In this document: piece by piece, positions 38,555 through 47,177 of the stretch
Layout of the letters: each line of letters begins with the position of its first letter
Numbering within the stretch: position 1 is the first letter of the stretch
Assembly (NCBI RefSeq): GCF_003722335.1
Contig: NZ_CP026100.1
Location: 5,595,203-5,659,202, forward strand
Source of the DNA: Caulobacter flavus
GTDB taxonomy: Bacteria > Pseudomonadota > Alphaproteobacteria > Caulobacterales > Caulobacteraceae
Length of the DNA: 64,000 bases
Direction of reading: 5' to 3'
Notes under the pieces: model-generated
The model's input: only the letters and a program-made list of their open reading frames with translations
Databases searched by the model: none
What the model was told of the DNA's origin: nothing
Program-made: the position numbers and the translations under genes

Positions 38555-38866
38555 ATGAACGGTCCGCATCTGACCGTCGTGCCGGAAGAAACCGCCGGCG
38601 CCGAAGTCTACAACCTGACCCGCGGGCCGGAGACGACGGCCCAGCGCCTGCAACGCCTGCAACAAGAAGCCCGCCAGCTGGCCCGCGAGGAAATCGAGGC
38701 CCTGGAACGGGACCTGATCGCCCTGGGCGAGCGGGCCCACCAGATCGCCGAAGGCGGCGAGGCCTACGCCGTAGGCCTGCGGGAGATGGCCTCGCGGCTG
38801 TCGTCCGACCTGCCGATGAAGGCGCAATCGCTGCGGGCCATCCTGGAACGCACGTCCCGCGACTGA
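38555..38866 (+). CDS. Hypothetical coiled-coil protein
   Basis: A 103-residue soluble protein, strongly helical from residue 30 onward (TAQRLQRLQQEARQLAREEIEALERDLIALGERAHQIAEGG) with heptad-like spacing. ATG at 38555 is chosen because GGAG is nine bases upstream; another ATG two codons earlier sits too close. No family is recognised. It is followed by a hairpin and converges with the DUF3035 gene. Confidence 0.7.
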   Translation: MNGPHLTVVPEETAGAEVYNLTRGPETTAQRLQRLQQEARQLAREEIEALERDLIALGERAHQIAEGGEAYAVGLREMASRLSSDLPMKAQSLRAILERTSRD

Positions 38867-38873
38867 TCCTGCC

Positions 38874-38910
38874 CAAAACAAACGGCCCGGAAGCAAAGCC
38901 TCCGGGCCGT
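38874..38910 (-). terminator. Intrinsic terminator for the DUF3035 lipoprotein gene
   Basis: On the minus strand a ten-base-pair stem (38901-38910 with 38882-38891) around a nine-base loop is followed by TTTGTTTT. On the plus strand the same hairpin follows the coiled-coil gene but lacks a T-run. Confidence 0.85.
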
Positions 38911-38942
38911 CGAATTCTCTAAAAGCGTGATCGCTCCGAGCC

Positions 38943-39512
38943 TTAGAGGCCCGGCAGCTTGATCTTGCCCTGCTTGTCGCGGCTGATGATGATCGCGCCG
39001 CCGCCGGTCAGGGTCTTCAGGCGGGCCTCTTCGGCGGCCGCGTCGACCGGAACCGGAGCCGTGGCGCCGGCTTCCGCCGCCGTCACCGCGCCGGCGGACT
39101 TGTCGTCCTTGCGCCAGAACATGACCTTCTTGGCGAAGCTCTCGTCCTTGTGGGCCAGATCGCCGTTCTCGTCGTCGACGACGAAGCGGATCAGCGGATC
39201 GGCCTTGTCGACGCCGGCGCGCGAGACCAGCAGCTTTTCGCCGTCGGTGCGGTTGGCGGCCATGCTCTGACCCAGCAGCGCCTGACGGGCGGCGCTTTCC
39301 GGCTGCAGTTCCTGCGGACGCGGCTCGCCGGGCGCCGGCGGACGCAGGCTGTAGTCGGGCGGAACGACGAGCGGAGCCTTGGTGACGACGCGGAACTCGT
39401 CGGGGACCACCTTGCTCATGCCCAGGGCCTTCGAGGCCGACTGGCAGCCGGCCAGACCGGTGGCGGCCACGGCGGCCAGCACGCTCAGGGTCGCAACCCG
39501 GTTGAACTTCAT
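38943..39512 (-). CDS. DUF3035 lipoprotein, BamF-like
   Basis: A 189-residue precursor with lipobox LAGC. The conserved block directly after the anchor, VVPDEFRVVTKAPLVVPPDYSLRPPAPGEPRP, is the signature of DUF3035. Caulobacter BamF, a lipoprotein subunit of the outer-membrane beta-barrel assembly complex, belongs to this group as far as I recall, but I cannot confirm orthology. Genes of this kind commonly follow ileS-lspA in alphaproteobacteria, as here. The C-terminus ends in a short motif GKIKLPGL. Confidence 0.72.
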   Translation of the reverse strand: MKFNRVATLSVLAAVAATGLAGCQSASKALGMSKVVPDEFRVVTKAPLVVPPDYSLRPPAPGEPRPQELQPESAARQALLGQSMAANRTDGEKLLVSRAGVDKADPLIRFVVDDENGDLAHKDESFAKKVMFWRKDDKSAGAVTAAEAGATAPVPVDAAAEEARLKTLTGGGAIIISRDKQGKIKLPGL

Positions 39513-39638
39513 GAACCCATGCTCCAGCGGCCGCCCCCGGGGCCGAAAATCGGACGCCCTCGATACGACATCCGAAGGCGGGCGCCAATGTCCTTCGGAT
39601 TTGTGGCCTTGCTTGGGCGCTTGGCCCCCGTTCAGCCC

Positions 39639-40139
39639 CTATTCCGTCTGGTGCGAGAGCTTCTTCTCTTCACCGATGAAACTGTCCAGCAACAGGAACG
39701 CCACGCCGACGGTGATGCCCGAGTCGGCCACGTTGAACACCCAGGGGAAATAGAGTCGCGACACGTCGATGAAGTCGACGACGTAGCCGTAGATCACGCG
39801 GTCGATCAGATTGTTGCCGATCGCCCCGCCGATGATCATGCCCAGGCCCAGCGCCGTCAGCGGCCGGACCGCCTTGCGCGCCCAGACGCCCAGGCCGATC
39901 ACCACCGCCGTCGAGAACACCGTCAGCAGCCAGCGGCCCCATTCGGCGTGGTCACGCAGCAGGCCAAAGCTCATGCCGTAATTGTGGACCATGGTCAGCT
40001 TGACCGGACCCAGCAGCGAGGCGCTGGAGCCCTGGGCCGAGCCCAGCAAGCCCAGCACCCAGAGCTTGGAGATCTGGTCGAGCACCACCGTGGCGACGGC
40101 GACGGCGTAGGCGGTCCAGCCCAGGCGGGTGATCTTCAA
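39639..40139 (-). CDS. lspA: Lipoprotein signal peptidase (signal peptidase II)
   Basis: An inner-membrane aspartic peptidase that removes signal peptides from lipoproteins. The 166-residue protein has four transmembrane helices and conserved boxes DQISK, NYGMSFG, GAIGNNLIDR (first catalytic Asp) and FPWVFNVADSGI (second catalytic Asp). A TTG start at 40139 is chosen because GGAG is six bases before it and the nearby ATG runs into a stop at once. It is downstream of ileS, separated by a repeat. At least six predicted lipoproteins in the window depend on it. Confidence 0.93.
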   Translation of the reverse strand: MKITRLGWTAYAVAVATVVLDQISKLWVLGLLGSAQGSSASLLGPVKLTMVHNYGMSFGLLRDHAEWGRWLLTVFSTAVVIGLGVWARKAVRPLTALGLGMIIGGAIGNNLIDRVIYGYVVDFIDVSRLYFPWVFNVADSGITVGVAFLLLDSFIGEEKKLSHQTE

Positions 40140-40161
40140 GTCATTCTCCGAAAATGGTCCA

Positions 40162-40293
40162 CCTCTCCCATAGGGAGAGGAAGGGGCCCGACGCGAAGCG
40201 TTGGGAAGGTGAGGGGCTTCACCGGCAACCGTTTTACCCCCTCACCCTCCCACGCCATTGGCGTGGGCCCCTCCCTCTCCCCTTGGGAGAGGT
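40162..40293. repeat. Two inverted copies of a CCTCTCCC-type dispersed repeat
   Basis: Left copy 40162-40218 and right copy 40237-40293 are inverted relative to each other. Each has its own small hairpin, CCTCTCCC with GGGAGAGG, next to GGGGCCC and GGTGAGGGG. Such CTCTCCC/GGGAGAGG elements are frequent between alphaproteobacterial genes. Here the pair lies between ileS and lspA. A related single hairpin is at 44804-44821. Confidence 0.8.
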
Positions 40294-40297
40294 TTTA

Positions 40298-43207
40298 TTA
40301 TTTGCGCGCCGCGTCCCAGAAGGCCACGGCTTCGGCGTCGCGAAGGCTAAGCTCCGGATAGCGGGGGTCGGTTCCCACTTCCGGCAGGATGCGCCACGAG
40401 CGGGCGCACTTGGCGCCTTCGGCCTTGGCCGGGTCCACCGACACGCCCTTGACCTCGTCGGTCGCGAACGCGCCGCCCTCGCCGGCGACCAGGGTCGCGG
40501 CGCTGGTGCGGAACACCTCGGCGGCGTCCAGGCCCTCGAAGGCGGCCAGCAGGTCGGGATCGGCGACGTGGACGATCGGCGCGGCCTCCAGGGCCGAACC
40601 GATGCGCTTTTCGCGGCGCTCGACTTCCAGGGCGCCGGTGACGACGCCGGTGACGGTCTCGACCTTGGCCCAGCGCGCGGCCTCGGCCTGGTTTTCCCAG
40701 GCCGCCGGGGTCTCCGGAATCACCCGCAGGGCCACGGGGCCGGCGTCGGGGAAGCGCGTGACCCAGGCCTCTTCCATCGTGAAGCTGGCCAGCGGGGCCA
40801 GCCAGATGGTCAGGCGGTCGAACACGTGGTCCAGCACCGTGCGATAGGCGCGGCGGCGCAGGGCCGTCGGCGCGTCGCAGTAGAGGCTGTCCTTGCGGAT
40901 GTCGAAGAACACCGCCGACAGGTCGCTCTGGCAGAACTCGACCAACGGACGGATGACGTCCGAGAAGCGATAGCTCTCGTAGGCGGCCTTCACCTGGCCA
41001 TCCAGCTCCCACAGGCGGTGCAGGATGAACTTCTCCAGCGGCGGGAACTCGGCATAGTCGGTGACCCGCTCGGCCTCGTCGAAGCCGGCCAGGGCGCCCA
41101 GCAGGTAGCGCATGGTGTTGCGCAGCTTGCGATAGGCGTCGGTGGTGGTGGCCAGGATCGTCTTGCCGATCCGTTGGTCTTCCGAATAGTCGACCATCGC
41201 CGCCCACAGGCGCAGGATCTCGGCGCCGGACTCCTTGGTGATCGCCTGCGGCTCGATCGTGTTGCCCTTGGACTTGGACATCTTCTCGCCGTTCTCGTCC
41301 ATGGTGAAGCCATGGGTCAGGACGGCCTTGTAGGGCGCGCGGCCGCGCGAGCCGCAGCCTTCGAGAAGCGACGACTGGAACCAGCCGCGGTGCTGGTCGG
41401 AGCCTTCCAGATAGAGGTCGGCCGGCCAGGCGCTGTCGTCGCGGCCCTCGATTGTGAAGGCGTGGGTGCAGCCGCTGTCGAACCAGACGTCGAGGATGTC
41501 GACGACCTTCTCGTACTGGGCCGGATCGTGGGCGCCCAGGAAGTCGGCGTCGGGACGGGTGAACCAGGCGTCGGCCCCGCCCTCCTTGATCGCCGCCAGG
41601 ATGCGGGCGTTGACCTCGGCGTCGACCAGCGGATGGCCGGTGTGCTTGTCGACGAACATCGCCAGCGGCGTGCCCCAGTTGCGCTGGCGGCTGATCAGCC
41701 AGTCGGGACGGGTCTCGACCATCGAGCCGATGCGGTTGCGGCCGGCGTCGGGGTGGAAGGCGGTGTCGGCGATGGCCTGGACGGCGGTCTCGCGCAGGGT
41801 CTTGCCGCCCAGGGCCTCGACCTCGTGGTCCATGCGGATGAACCACTGGGGCGTGTTGCGGAAGATCACCGGGGCCTTGGAGCGCCAGCTGTGCGGATAG
41901 CTGTGCTCGACGCGGCCGCGCGCTAGCAGGTTTCCGGCCTCGATCAGCTTGTCCATGACCGCGCCGTTGGCCGGACCGAACTTGCCGATCTTCTTGCCTT
42001 CGGTCTCCAGCACCTTGAGGCCGGCGAACAGGGCCACCGACGGATAGTAGGCGCCGTCCGGATCGACGGTGTCGGGGATCTCGCGATGGCCGTGGGCCAG
42101 CCAGACCTGATAGTCGTCGGCGCCGTGGCCCGGCGCGGTGTGCACGAAGCCGGTGCCGGCGTCGTCGGTGACGTGGTCGCCGGCCAGCAGCGGCACGGCG
42201 AAGCCGTAGTGGCTGTCCAGGTCGGCCAGCGGGTGGGCCAGCACCATGCCTTCACAGTCGACGCTCTCGATCTTCTCGAAGGCCGACACCTTGGCGGCCT
42301 TGAAGACCTCCTCGGCCAGCTTCTCGGCCACGATCAGGCGATCGCCCGGCTTGGACCAGGGCGCGAACTCGAGACCCTCCTCCAGCGCCTTCACCTCGAA
42401 GACGGCGTAGGGGATGTCGGGATTGTAGGAGACCGCACGGTTGGCCGGGATGGTCCAGGGCGTGGTCGTCCAGATGACGAGCTTGGCGCCCTGGGTCGCG
42501 TCCGAGCCCTCGACGACCGGGAACTTGACCCAGATCGTCGGCGAGACGTGGTCGTGATACTCGATCTCGGCCTCGGCCAGGGCCGTGCGCTCGACCGGGC
42601 TCCACATCACCGGCTTGGAGCCGCGATAGAGCTGGCCGCTGGTGGCGAAGCGGTGGAATTCCTCGACGATCTTGGCTTCCGAGGTGAAGTCCATGGTGGC
42701 GTAGCGGTTCCACCAGTCGCCCAGCACGCCCAGGCGCTGGAACTCGACCTTCTGGGCCTCGATCCAGCCGGCGGCGTAGGCGCGGCATTCGCGACGGAAC
42801 TCCTCGGCCGGGACCTCGTCCTTGCGGCGGCCCTTGGCGCGGAACTGTTCTTCGATCTTCCACTCGATCGGCAGGCCGTGGCAGTCCCAGCCGGGCACGT
42901 AGTCGACGTCGTAGCCCAAGGCGAAGCGCGACCGGATCACGAAGTCCTTCAGCGTCTTGTTCAGGGCGTGGCCGATGTGGATCGCGCCGTTGGCGTAGGG
43001 CGGGCCGTCGTGCAGCACGAACAGCGGCGCGCCGTCGGCCTGGCGCCTGGCGCGCACGGCGCCGTAGAGGCCCTTGTCGGACAGGGCCGCCCAGCCCGCC
43101 AGGATCTCGGGCTCCTTCTTGGGCAGGCCCGCGCGCATCGGGAACGGCGTGTCGGGAAGAAAGACGGTTTCGCGGTAGTCGCGGGCGGGCGCGGCGTCGT
43201 CGGCCAT
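40298..43207 (-). CDS. ileS: Isoleucyl-tRNA synthetase
   Basis: Charges tRNA-Ile and edits misactivated valine. The 969-residue class I enzyme has the HIGH motif in NGAIHIGHALNKTLKDF, the editing domain with WTTTPWTIPANRAV, the WISRQRNWG-like block (WLISRQRNWGTPL) and the KMSKS loop KMSKSKGNTIEP. The C-terminal zinc-finger region reads KCARSW with other cysteines absent, so that site is probably not metal-binding. ATG at 43207. Downstream is lspA, the common ileS-lspA order. Confidence 0.96.
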   Translation of the reverse strand: MADDAAPARDYRETVFLPDTPFPMRAGLPKKEPEILAGWAALSDKGLYGAVRARRQADGAPLFVLHDGPPYANGAIHIGHALNKTLKDFVIRSRFALGYDVDYVPGWDCHGLPIEWKIEEQFRAKGRRKDEVPAEEFRRECRAYAAGWIEAQKVEFQRLGVLGDWWNRYATMDFTSEAKIVEEFHRFATSGQLYRGSKPVMWSPVERTALAEAEIEYHDHVSPTIWVKFPVVEGSDATQGAKLVIWTTTPWTIPANRAVSYNPDIPYAVFEVKALEEGLEFAPWSKPGDRLIVAEKLAEEVFKAAKVSAFEKIESVDCEGMVLAHPLADLDSHYGFAVPLLAGDHVTDDAGTGFVHTAPGHGADDYQVWLAHGHREIPDTVDPDGAYYPSVALFAGLKVLETEGKKIGKFGPANGAVMDKLIEAGNLLARGRVEHSYPHSWRSKAPVIFRNTPQWFIRMDHEVEALGGKTLRETAVQAIADTAFHPDAGRNRIGSMVETRPDWLISRQRNWGTPLAMFVDKHTGHPLVDAEVNARILAAIKEGGADAWFTRPDADFLGAHDPAQYEKVVDILDVWFDSGCTHAFTIEGRDDSAWPADLYLEGSDQHRGWFQSSLLEGCGSRGRAPYKAVLTHGFTMDENGEKMSKSKGNTIEPQAITKESGAEILRLWAAMVDYSEDQRIGKTILATTTDAYRKLRNTMRYLLGALAGFDEAERVTDYAEFPPLEKFILHRLWELDGQVKAAYESYRFSDVIRPLVEFCQSDLSAVFFDIRKDSLYCDAPTALRRRAYRTVLDHVFDRLTIWLAPLASFTMEEAWVTRFPDAGPVALRVIPETPAAWENQAEAARWAKVETVTGVVTGALEVERREKRIGSALEAAPIVHVADPDLLAAFEGLDAAEVFRTSAATLVAGEGGAFATDEVKGVSVDPAKAEGAKCARSWRILPEVGTDPRYPELSLRDAEAVAFWDAARK

Positions 43208-43362
43208 GGGAAGGCTATCCAGCTCTGGAATGTCGGAAGAAGGGCGGGTGAACCCGGCGCGCGCTGGAGCTCTCGTCCGGCGGCGTCACGCCGGGCGGAT
43301 AATTCGCGCGATCTTCCGAACGAAACTCATGGAGCGACGGGATAGCAGAGCGGTCGCCGCCC

Positions 43363-43402
43363 GCAAAGCAAAACGGCCGCCCCGGTTGCCCGGAGCGGCC
43401 GC
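43363..43402 (-). terminator. Intrinsic terminator after yebC
   Basis: On the minus strand GCGGCCG-type arms (43395-43401 with 43374-43380) plus an inner CCGG pairing form a long hairpin, followed by TTTTGCTTT. It ends the YebC transcript 22 bases after its stop. Confidence 0.88.
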
Positions 43403-43423
43403 TTTGTCGTCGATCGGGAAGGA

Positions 43424-44176
43424 TCAGCCCAGCTTGGCCAGGTCTTCTTCGCTGATGTCGGCGCTGGAATAGACGTTCTGGACGTCGTCGTCCTCGTCCA
43501 GGCCGTCGAGCAGCTTCATCAGGGTGGCCACGGCGTCGCCGGTGACCTCGTTCAGCAGCTTGGGCTTCCAGACGATCTTGGTCGACGAGGCCTCGCCGAA
43601 CTTGGCTTCCAGCGCGGCCGAGACTTCGTTGAGGTCCTCGAAGGCGGTGTAGACGGTGTGACCGCCGTCCTCGCCCATGTCGCTCTCGACGTCCTGGGCG
43701 CCGGCCTCGATGGCGGCCTCCATCATGTCGTCTTCGCTGGCCTTGGCGGCCGGATACTCGATCTGGCCAAGGCGGTCGAAGTTGAAGGTCACCGAGCCGG
43801 TGGCGCCCAGGGCGCCGCCGTGCTTGGAGAACAGCGAGCGCACGTTGCTGGCGGCGCGGTTCTTGTTGTCGGTCAGCACCTCGACGATCACGCCGACGCC
43901 GCCCGGGCCCATGCCCTCGTAGCGGATCTCGGTGTAGTCGCCCGCGTCGCCCATCTGCGACTTCTTGATGGCGCGCTCGATGACGTCCTTGGGCAGGCTT
44001 TCGGCCTTGGCGTTGTTCACGGCCAGGCGCAGGCGCGGATTCATGGCCGGGTCGGGCAGACCCGTCTTGGCCGCCACGGTGATTTCGCGCGACAGCTTGG
44101 AGAACAGCTTGGAGCGCGCGGCGTCCGCGCGGCCCTTGCGGTGCATGATGTTCTTGAATTTCGAGTGGCCGGCCAT
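43424..44176 (-). CDS. YebC/PmpR-family (TACO1-like) protein
   Basis: A 250-residue protein with family N-terminus AGHSKFKNIMHRKGRADAARSKLFSKLSREI and the central GMGPGGVGVIVEVLTDNKNRAASNVR. Members are described as DNA-binding regulators, and more recently as translation factors that relieve ribosome stalling. All three domains are present. It is a single gene with its own terminator. The usual partner ruvC is not in the window. Confidence 0.93.
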   Translation of the reverse strand: MAGHSKFKNIMHRKGRADAARSKLFSKLSREITVAAKTGLPDPAMNPRLRLAVNNAKAESLPKDVIERAIKKSQMGDAGDYTEIRYEGMGPGGVGVIVEVLTDNKNRAASNVRSLFSKHGGALGATGSVTFNFDRLGQIEYPAAKASEDDMMEAAIEAGAQDVESDMGEDGGHTVYTAFEDLNEVSAALEAKFGEASSTKIVWKPKLLNEVTGDAVATLMKLLDGLDEDDDVQNVYSSADISEEDLAKLG

Positions 44177-44299
44177 TCGGAGGCTCTTCTCTGATCTGAC
44201 GATGAAACGGGTTGGCGGCGCTTCTACCGCCTGGAGACGCATCTTGTCACCCCAGGCGGCGCTCGCGGCCTTCCCATTCCATCGCCGGTCGCGATCAGG

Positions 44300-44716
44300 T
44301 CAGGCGACCTTCAGCTCCACCACCACGTTGCCGCGGGTGGCCTTGGAGTACGGGCACACCTGGTGGGCCTTGTGCAGCAGGTCCTCGGCCACCGCGCGGT
44401 CGACCTCGGGGGCGTTGAGGGTCAGGCGCACGCCGATGTGGAAGCTGACCTCGTCCTTGATCAGGTCGACCTCGCTGTCGAGGCTATGCTCGCCCAGCTT
44501 GACGCCCTGGCCGCGGGCCACCAGCCCGAGCGCGCCGAGGAAGCAGGCCGCATAGCCGGCCGCGAACAGCTGCTCGGGATTGGTCCCCTGCCCGTCGCCG
44601 CCCATCGACTTGGGATAGCCCAGCTTGACGTCCAGGTGGCCGTCGTCGGTCTTGGCGGTTCCCTGGCGTCCGCCCACGGCGTGGGCCTTGGCGGTGTAGA
44701 CGGCGGCGTCGGTCAT
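44300..44716 (-). CDS. Organic hydroperoxide resistance protein (Ohr/OsmC family)
   Basis: A 138-residue thiol peroxidase that reduces organic hydroperoxides. The redox cysteines are in AAGYAACFLGAL and HQVCPYSKA, at the spacing of the Ohr subfamily, and the family sequence LDVKLGYPKSMGGDGQGTNPEQLFAAGY precedes the first. ATG at 44716 with GGAGTCC upstream. No OhrR regulator gene is adjacent. It stands alone, downstream of the YmdB-like gene and a small hairpin. Confidence 0.92.
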   Translation of the reverse strand: MTDAAVYTAKAHAVGGRQGTAKTDDGHLDVKLGYPKSMGGDGQGTNPEQLFAAGYAACFLGALGLVARGQGVKLGEHSLDSEVDLIKDEVSFHIGVRLTLNAPEVDRAVAEDLLHKAHQVCPYSKATRGNVVVELKVA

Positions 44717-44803
44717 GGAGGACTCCTGTGCTTGCCTCGACGTCGAGGATGAGCCGCCGATCGTGACGGATGCAAGCGGGAGTGGATTGAAGGTTCTTGA
44801 TCC

Positions 44804-44821
44804 CTCTCCCGGAAGGGAGAG
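44804..44821. repeat. Short hairpin downstream of the YmdB-like gene
   Basis: CTCTCCC-GGAA-GGGAGAG is a perfect seven-base-pair stem with a tetraloop, related to the CCTCTCCC repeats at 40162-40293. It lacks a T-run but lies 12 bases after the YmdB-like stop and could stabilise or end that transcript. Confidence 0.55.
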
Positions 44822-44832
44822 ATCTCCAGACT

Positions 44833-45654
44833 TCAAACGGCCGGCACGCTCTGGCTCAGGCGTCCGCCCACCCGGATCGGCTCGACGCGGACCGCCAGGC
44901 CCGTGCGGTCGTCGGTCTCGACGAACACGCCGCAGACCGTGGCCGGGCCGCTGGCGGGCTGGTAGCGGCCGCCGCTGATCTTGGTGGTGAAGCGCCGCAG
45001 GGGCTCTTCCTTCTGGTTGCCGATGACGCTGTCGTAGTCGGCGCAGGCGCCGGCGTCGGTCTGGTAAGCGGTGCCGCCGGTCAGGATCTGGCAGTCGGCG
45101 GTCGGCACGTGGGTGTGGGTGCCCACCACCAGGCTGGCGCGGCCGTCGCAATAGTGGCCCATGGCCATCTTCTCGGACGTGGCCTCGCAGTGCATGTCGA
45201 CGATCACCGCATCGGCGACCTGGCCCAGCGGCGCCTTGTCGAGCTCGCGGTCGGCGGCGGCGAACGGGTCGTCCATGGCGTCCATGTGCACCCGGCCCAG
45301 CAGGTTGACGACGAACACGGTCTTGCCCGAGTCGGTCTGGAACAGGTGGCTGCCCCGGCCAGGCGCGTCGGACAGCACCGGATAGTTGGCCGGACGGATC
45401 AGGCGCGGCTCGCGCACGATGTAGGTCAGCGCCTCGCGCTGGTCCCAGCTGTGATTGCCCAGGGTCAGGCAGTCCGCCCCGGCGTCGAACAGCTCGCGAG
45501 CGGTGTTCTCGGTGATGCCGAAGCCGGCGGCGGCGTTCTCGGCGTTGATGATGACGAACTCGAGGCCCAGCTGGCGACGAAGGCCCGGCAGGTGGTCGGC
45601 CAGGCCGTCGCGGCCCGACTTGCCGACGACGTCGCCGAAGAAAGCAAAACGCAT
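44833..45654 (-). CDS. YmdB-family metallophosphoesterase
   Basis: A 273-residue calcineurin-like enzyme. The metal-binding motifs are FFGDVVGKSGRDGL (a D-x-x-G start), NAENAAAGFGIT, LGNHSWDQRE (GNHxxD-type), DMHCEATSEKMAMG and GTHTHVPTAD. The Bacillus homologue YmdB is a cyclic-nucleotide phosphodiesterase affecting motility and biofilm; substrate here is not known. It lies six bases downstream of the cyclo-ligase gene, so they form an operon. Confidence 0.9.
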   Translation of the reverse strand: MRFAFFGDVVGKSGRDGLADHLPGLRRQLGLEFVIINAENAAAGFGITENTARELFDAGADCLTLGNHSWDQREALTYIVREPRLIRPANYPVLSDAPGRGSHLFQTDSGKTVFVVNLLGRVHMDAMDDPFAAADRELDKAPLGQVADAVIVDMHCEATSEKMAMGHYCDGRASLVVGTHTHVPTADCQILTGGTAYQTDAGACADYDSVIGNQKEEPLRRFTTKISGGRYQPASGPATVCGVFVETDDRTGLAVRVEPIRVGGRLSQSVPAV

Positions 45655-45660
45655 GATCGA

Positions 45661-46275
45661 TCAGTCCTTTCGGACCTCGATATACTCGTTTTCGGTCAAG
45701 ATCGCGTCCAATCGTTGATCGTGACGCTCGTCGGGCAGGTTGTGGGTCTCCTGCCCCTGGTAGCCGAGGCCGACGACGAAGGCCGGCTTGCGCCGCCGCA
45801 GGTCTTCCAGAGCCCGGTCGTAGTAGCCTCCGCCCTGCCCCAGGCGCCGCCCCTCGCGGTCCCAGCCCAGCAGCGGCGCGAACACCAGATCGGGCTGGAC
45901 GACGGGATTGCCGGCGACCGGCGCGACCAGGCCGATGGCGTCGCGGGCCAGGGGCTCGCCCGGGGTCCAGGCGCGGAACACCATGTGGCCGCCCTTGCCG
46001 CGCGGATCGGCGCCCTCGACGCTGGGCAGGGCCAGGCTCCAGCCCTGCTCGGCCAGCCAGTCGGCCAGCGCCCGCGCCGAAACCTCCGAGCCGAGGCCGT
46101 GATAGAGCGCCGCGACCTTGCCGCGCGGATCGGGAAAGCGCGCCGACAGCGGCTCGCTGGCCACGTCGACCAGCTTCCAGTCGGCTTCGGGATGCTCCAG
46201 GGCCAGCTGCTTGCGGCGATTGCGCACGAAGACGCGCAGGGCGGCCTTGGCGGCGGCGGGGTCGGCGATGGTCAT
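45661..46275 (-). CDS. 5-formyltetrahydrofolate cyclo-ligase
   Basis: Converts 5-formyl-THF to 5,10-methenyl-THF with ATP. The 204-residue protein has FVRNRRKQLALEH near the N-terminus and the phosphate-binding GQGGGYYDRAL, with a C-terminal HDQRLDAILTE block. ATG at 46275, with GGATGACACC before it, is chosen because an upstream frame would overlap the preceding gene. In many proteobacteria this gene (ygfA) lies directly after zapA and 6S RNA; here two extra genes stand between. Confidence 0.92.
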   Translation of the reverse strand: MTIADPAAAKAALRVFVRNRRKQLALEHPEADWKLVDVASEPLSARFPDPRGKVAALYHGLGSEVSARALADWLAEQGWSLALPSVEGADPRGKGGHMVFRAWTPGEPLARDAIGLVAPVAGNPVVQPDLVFAPLLGWDREGRRLGQGGGYYDRALEDLRRRKPAFVVGLGYQGQETHNLPDERHDQRLDAILTENEYIEVRKD

Positions 46276-46282
46276 GCCGGTG

Positions 46283-46936
46283 TCATCCAATAAACGCGCG
46301 GTCGGCGCAGAACTCGATCCAGTCATGGATGGAGTAGACGAAGTCGCTATGTGTCAGCGTCTGCGGTTCCAGGCGTCGCCGAGGCAGAAGTTCGGCGAAT
46401 TCCACGTTGAACAGCCGGTAGTCGTCTCGCATTGCGCCCGCACCGGCCAAGGGAGGCGCATCGCGGGGGCGATGGTCCGACAGCCAGTCCCGGACGCAGC
46501 GAATGGCTTCATCCGGATCGTTGCGATGCGCCTCAATATCCTGACCGTTAATGTCCGAGAGGGCCGCATCGTAGCGATGGCGATCGGCGTCGAGGATCAG
46601 AGCGCGCTTGCGGCGGTGGCGCCCCTCGCCGAGCAGGCGGGCGCCCAGGTGAATGCCCAGCTCCATCGGCATGTTGAACCGCGGCAGGCCGCCCGGCTCG
46701 ACCTCGACCCGCGACAGGTCATGGATGTCCCAGTCGCATTCGCCGATCAGCCGGGCGATCTTGTCGACCCGGACCTCGGCGCCGTCCGTCGAGTCCAGTG
46801 CGCAGCGGGGGTGGTAGCCGCACATGACGATGGTGAACACCATCGCCCGAAAGATCGGCTGAAAATCGCGATCGAACGGGCAGTTTATGAAGACCGAGCG
46901 GGCCGCCGGAAATCTAGTCTTCGGTCGCGGGGGCAC
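46283..46936 (-). CDS. Predicted TIR/nucleoside-deoxyribosyltransferase-like protein
   Basis: A 217-residue soluble protein with a Rossmann-like N-terminal strand (RSVFINCPFDRDF, about 13-25), then CGYHPRCALDSTD, RVDKIARLIGECDWDIHDLSRVE (about 56-78), and FNMPMELGIHLGARLLG (about 87-103). The order of a first strand with polar residues, a D-x-S segment, and a Glu in a helix (MPMELG, Glu92) matches TIR and deoxyribosyltransferase-like enzymes that cleave nucleotides or NAD. The start is GTG, overlapping the small upstream gene by 23 bases. No experimental role is known to me for this family. Confidence 0.6.
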   Translation of the reverse strand: MPPRPKTRFPAARSVFINCPFDRDFQPIFRAMVFTIVMCGYHPRCALDSTDGAEVRVDKIARLIGECDWDIHDLSRVEVEPGGLPRFNMPMELGIHLGARLLGEGRHRRKRALILDADRHRYDAALSDINGQDIEAHRNDPDEAIRCVRDWLSDHRPRDAPPLAGAGAMRDDYRLFNVEFAELLPRRRLEPQTLTHSDFVYSIHDWIEFCADRAFIG

Positions 46937-47099
46937 GCGTCGTATCGCTCATGGCGCGGAAGCCTTCCCGAATGGACTTGGCGAGCGGCGACCGCTCGCC
47001 CAGCATCGGCTGGATCTTGATCCCGCGATACACGATCGGACGCTCCCGCTGGGTCGAACCCGCCTTGCGCGTCGTCGATTTCTTCTGCGGCGTGGCCAT
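46914..47099 (-). CDS. Small basic protein paired with the TIR/deoxyribosyltransferase-like gene
   Basis: A 61-residue protein. The N-terminus is very basic and Thr/Ser-rich (TPQKKSTTRKAGSTQRERP), followed by VYRGIKIQPMLGERSPLAKSIREGFRAM and an acidic tail. I do not recognise it. The next gene starts inside it (23-base overlap), a close coupling typical of two-gene modules. A promoter-like pair of hexamers ends seven bases before its ATG, which predicts a leaderless mRNA. Third-codon GC is lower than in flanking core genes. Confidence 0.55.
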   Translation of the reverse strand: MATPQKKSTTRKAGSTQRERPIVYRGIKIQPMLGERSPLAKSIREGFRAMSDTTRAPATED

Positions 47100-47106
47100 G
47101 TCGAGG

Positions 47107-47134
47107 ATTATGGCACGAACCAAAAGGTGAACAA
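47107..47134 (-). promoter_or_regulatory. Promoter candidate for the two-gene cassette
   Basis: On the minus strand TTGTTC (47129-47134) and CATAAT (47107-47112) are separated by 16 bases. A start site seven bases downstream would coincide with the ATG of the 61-residue gene, giving a leaderless transcript. Confidence 0.45.
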
Positions 47135-47177
47135 GAGGGGAAAGGGTGGCGGCGCCGCGAAGAACCGTGAAGACGTT

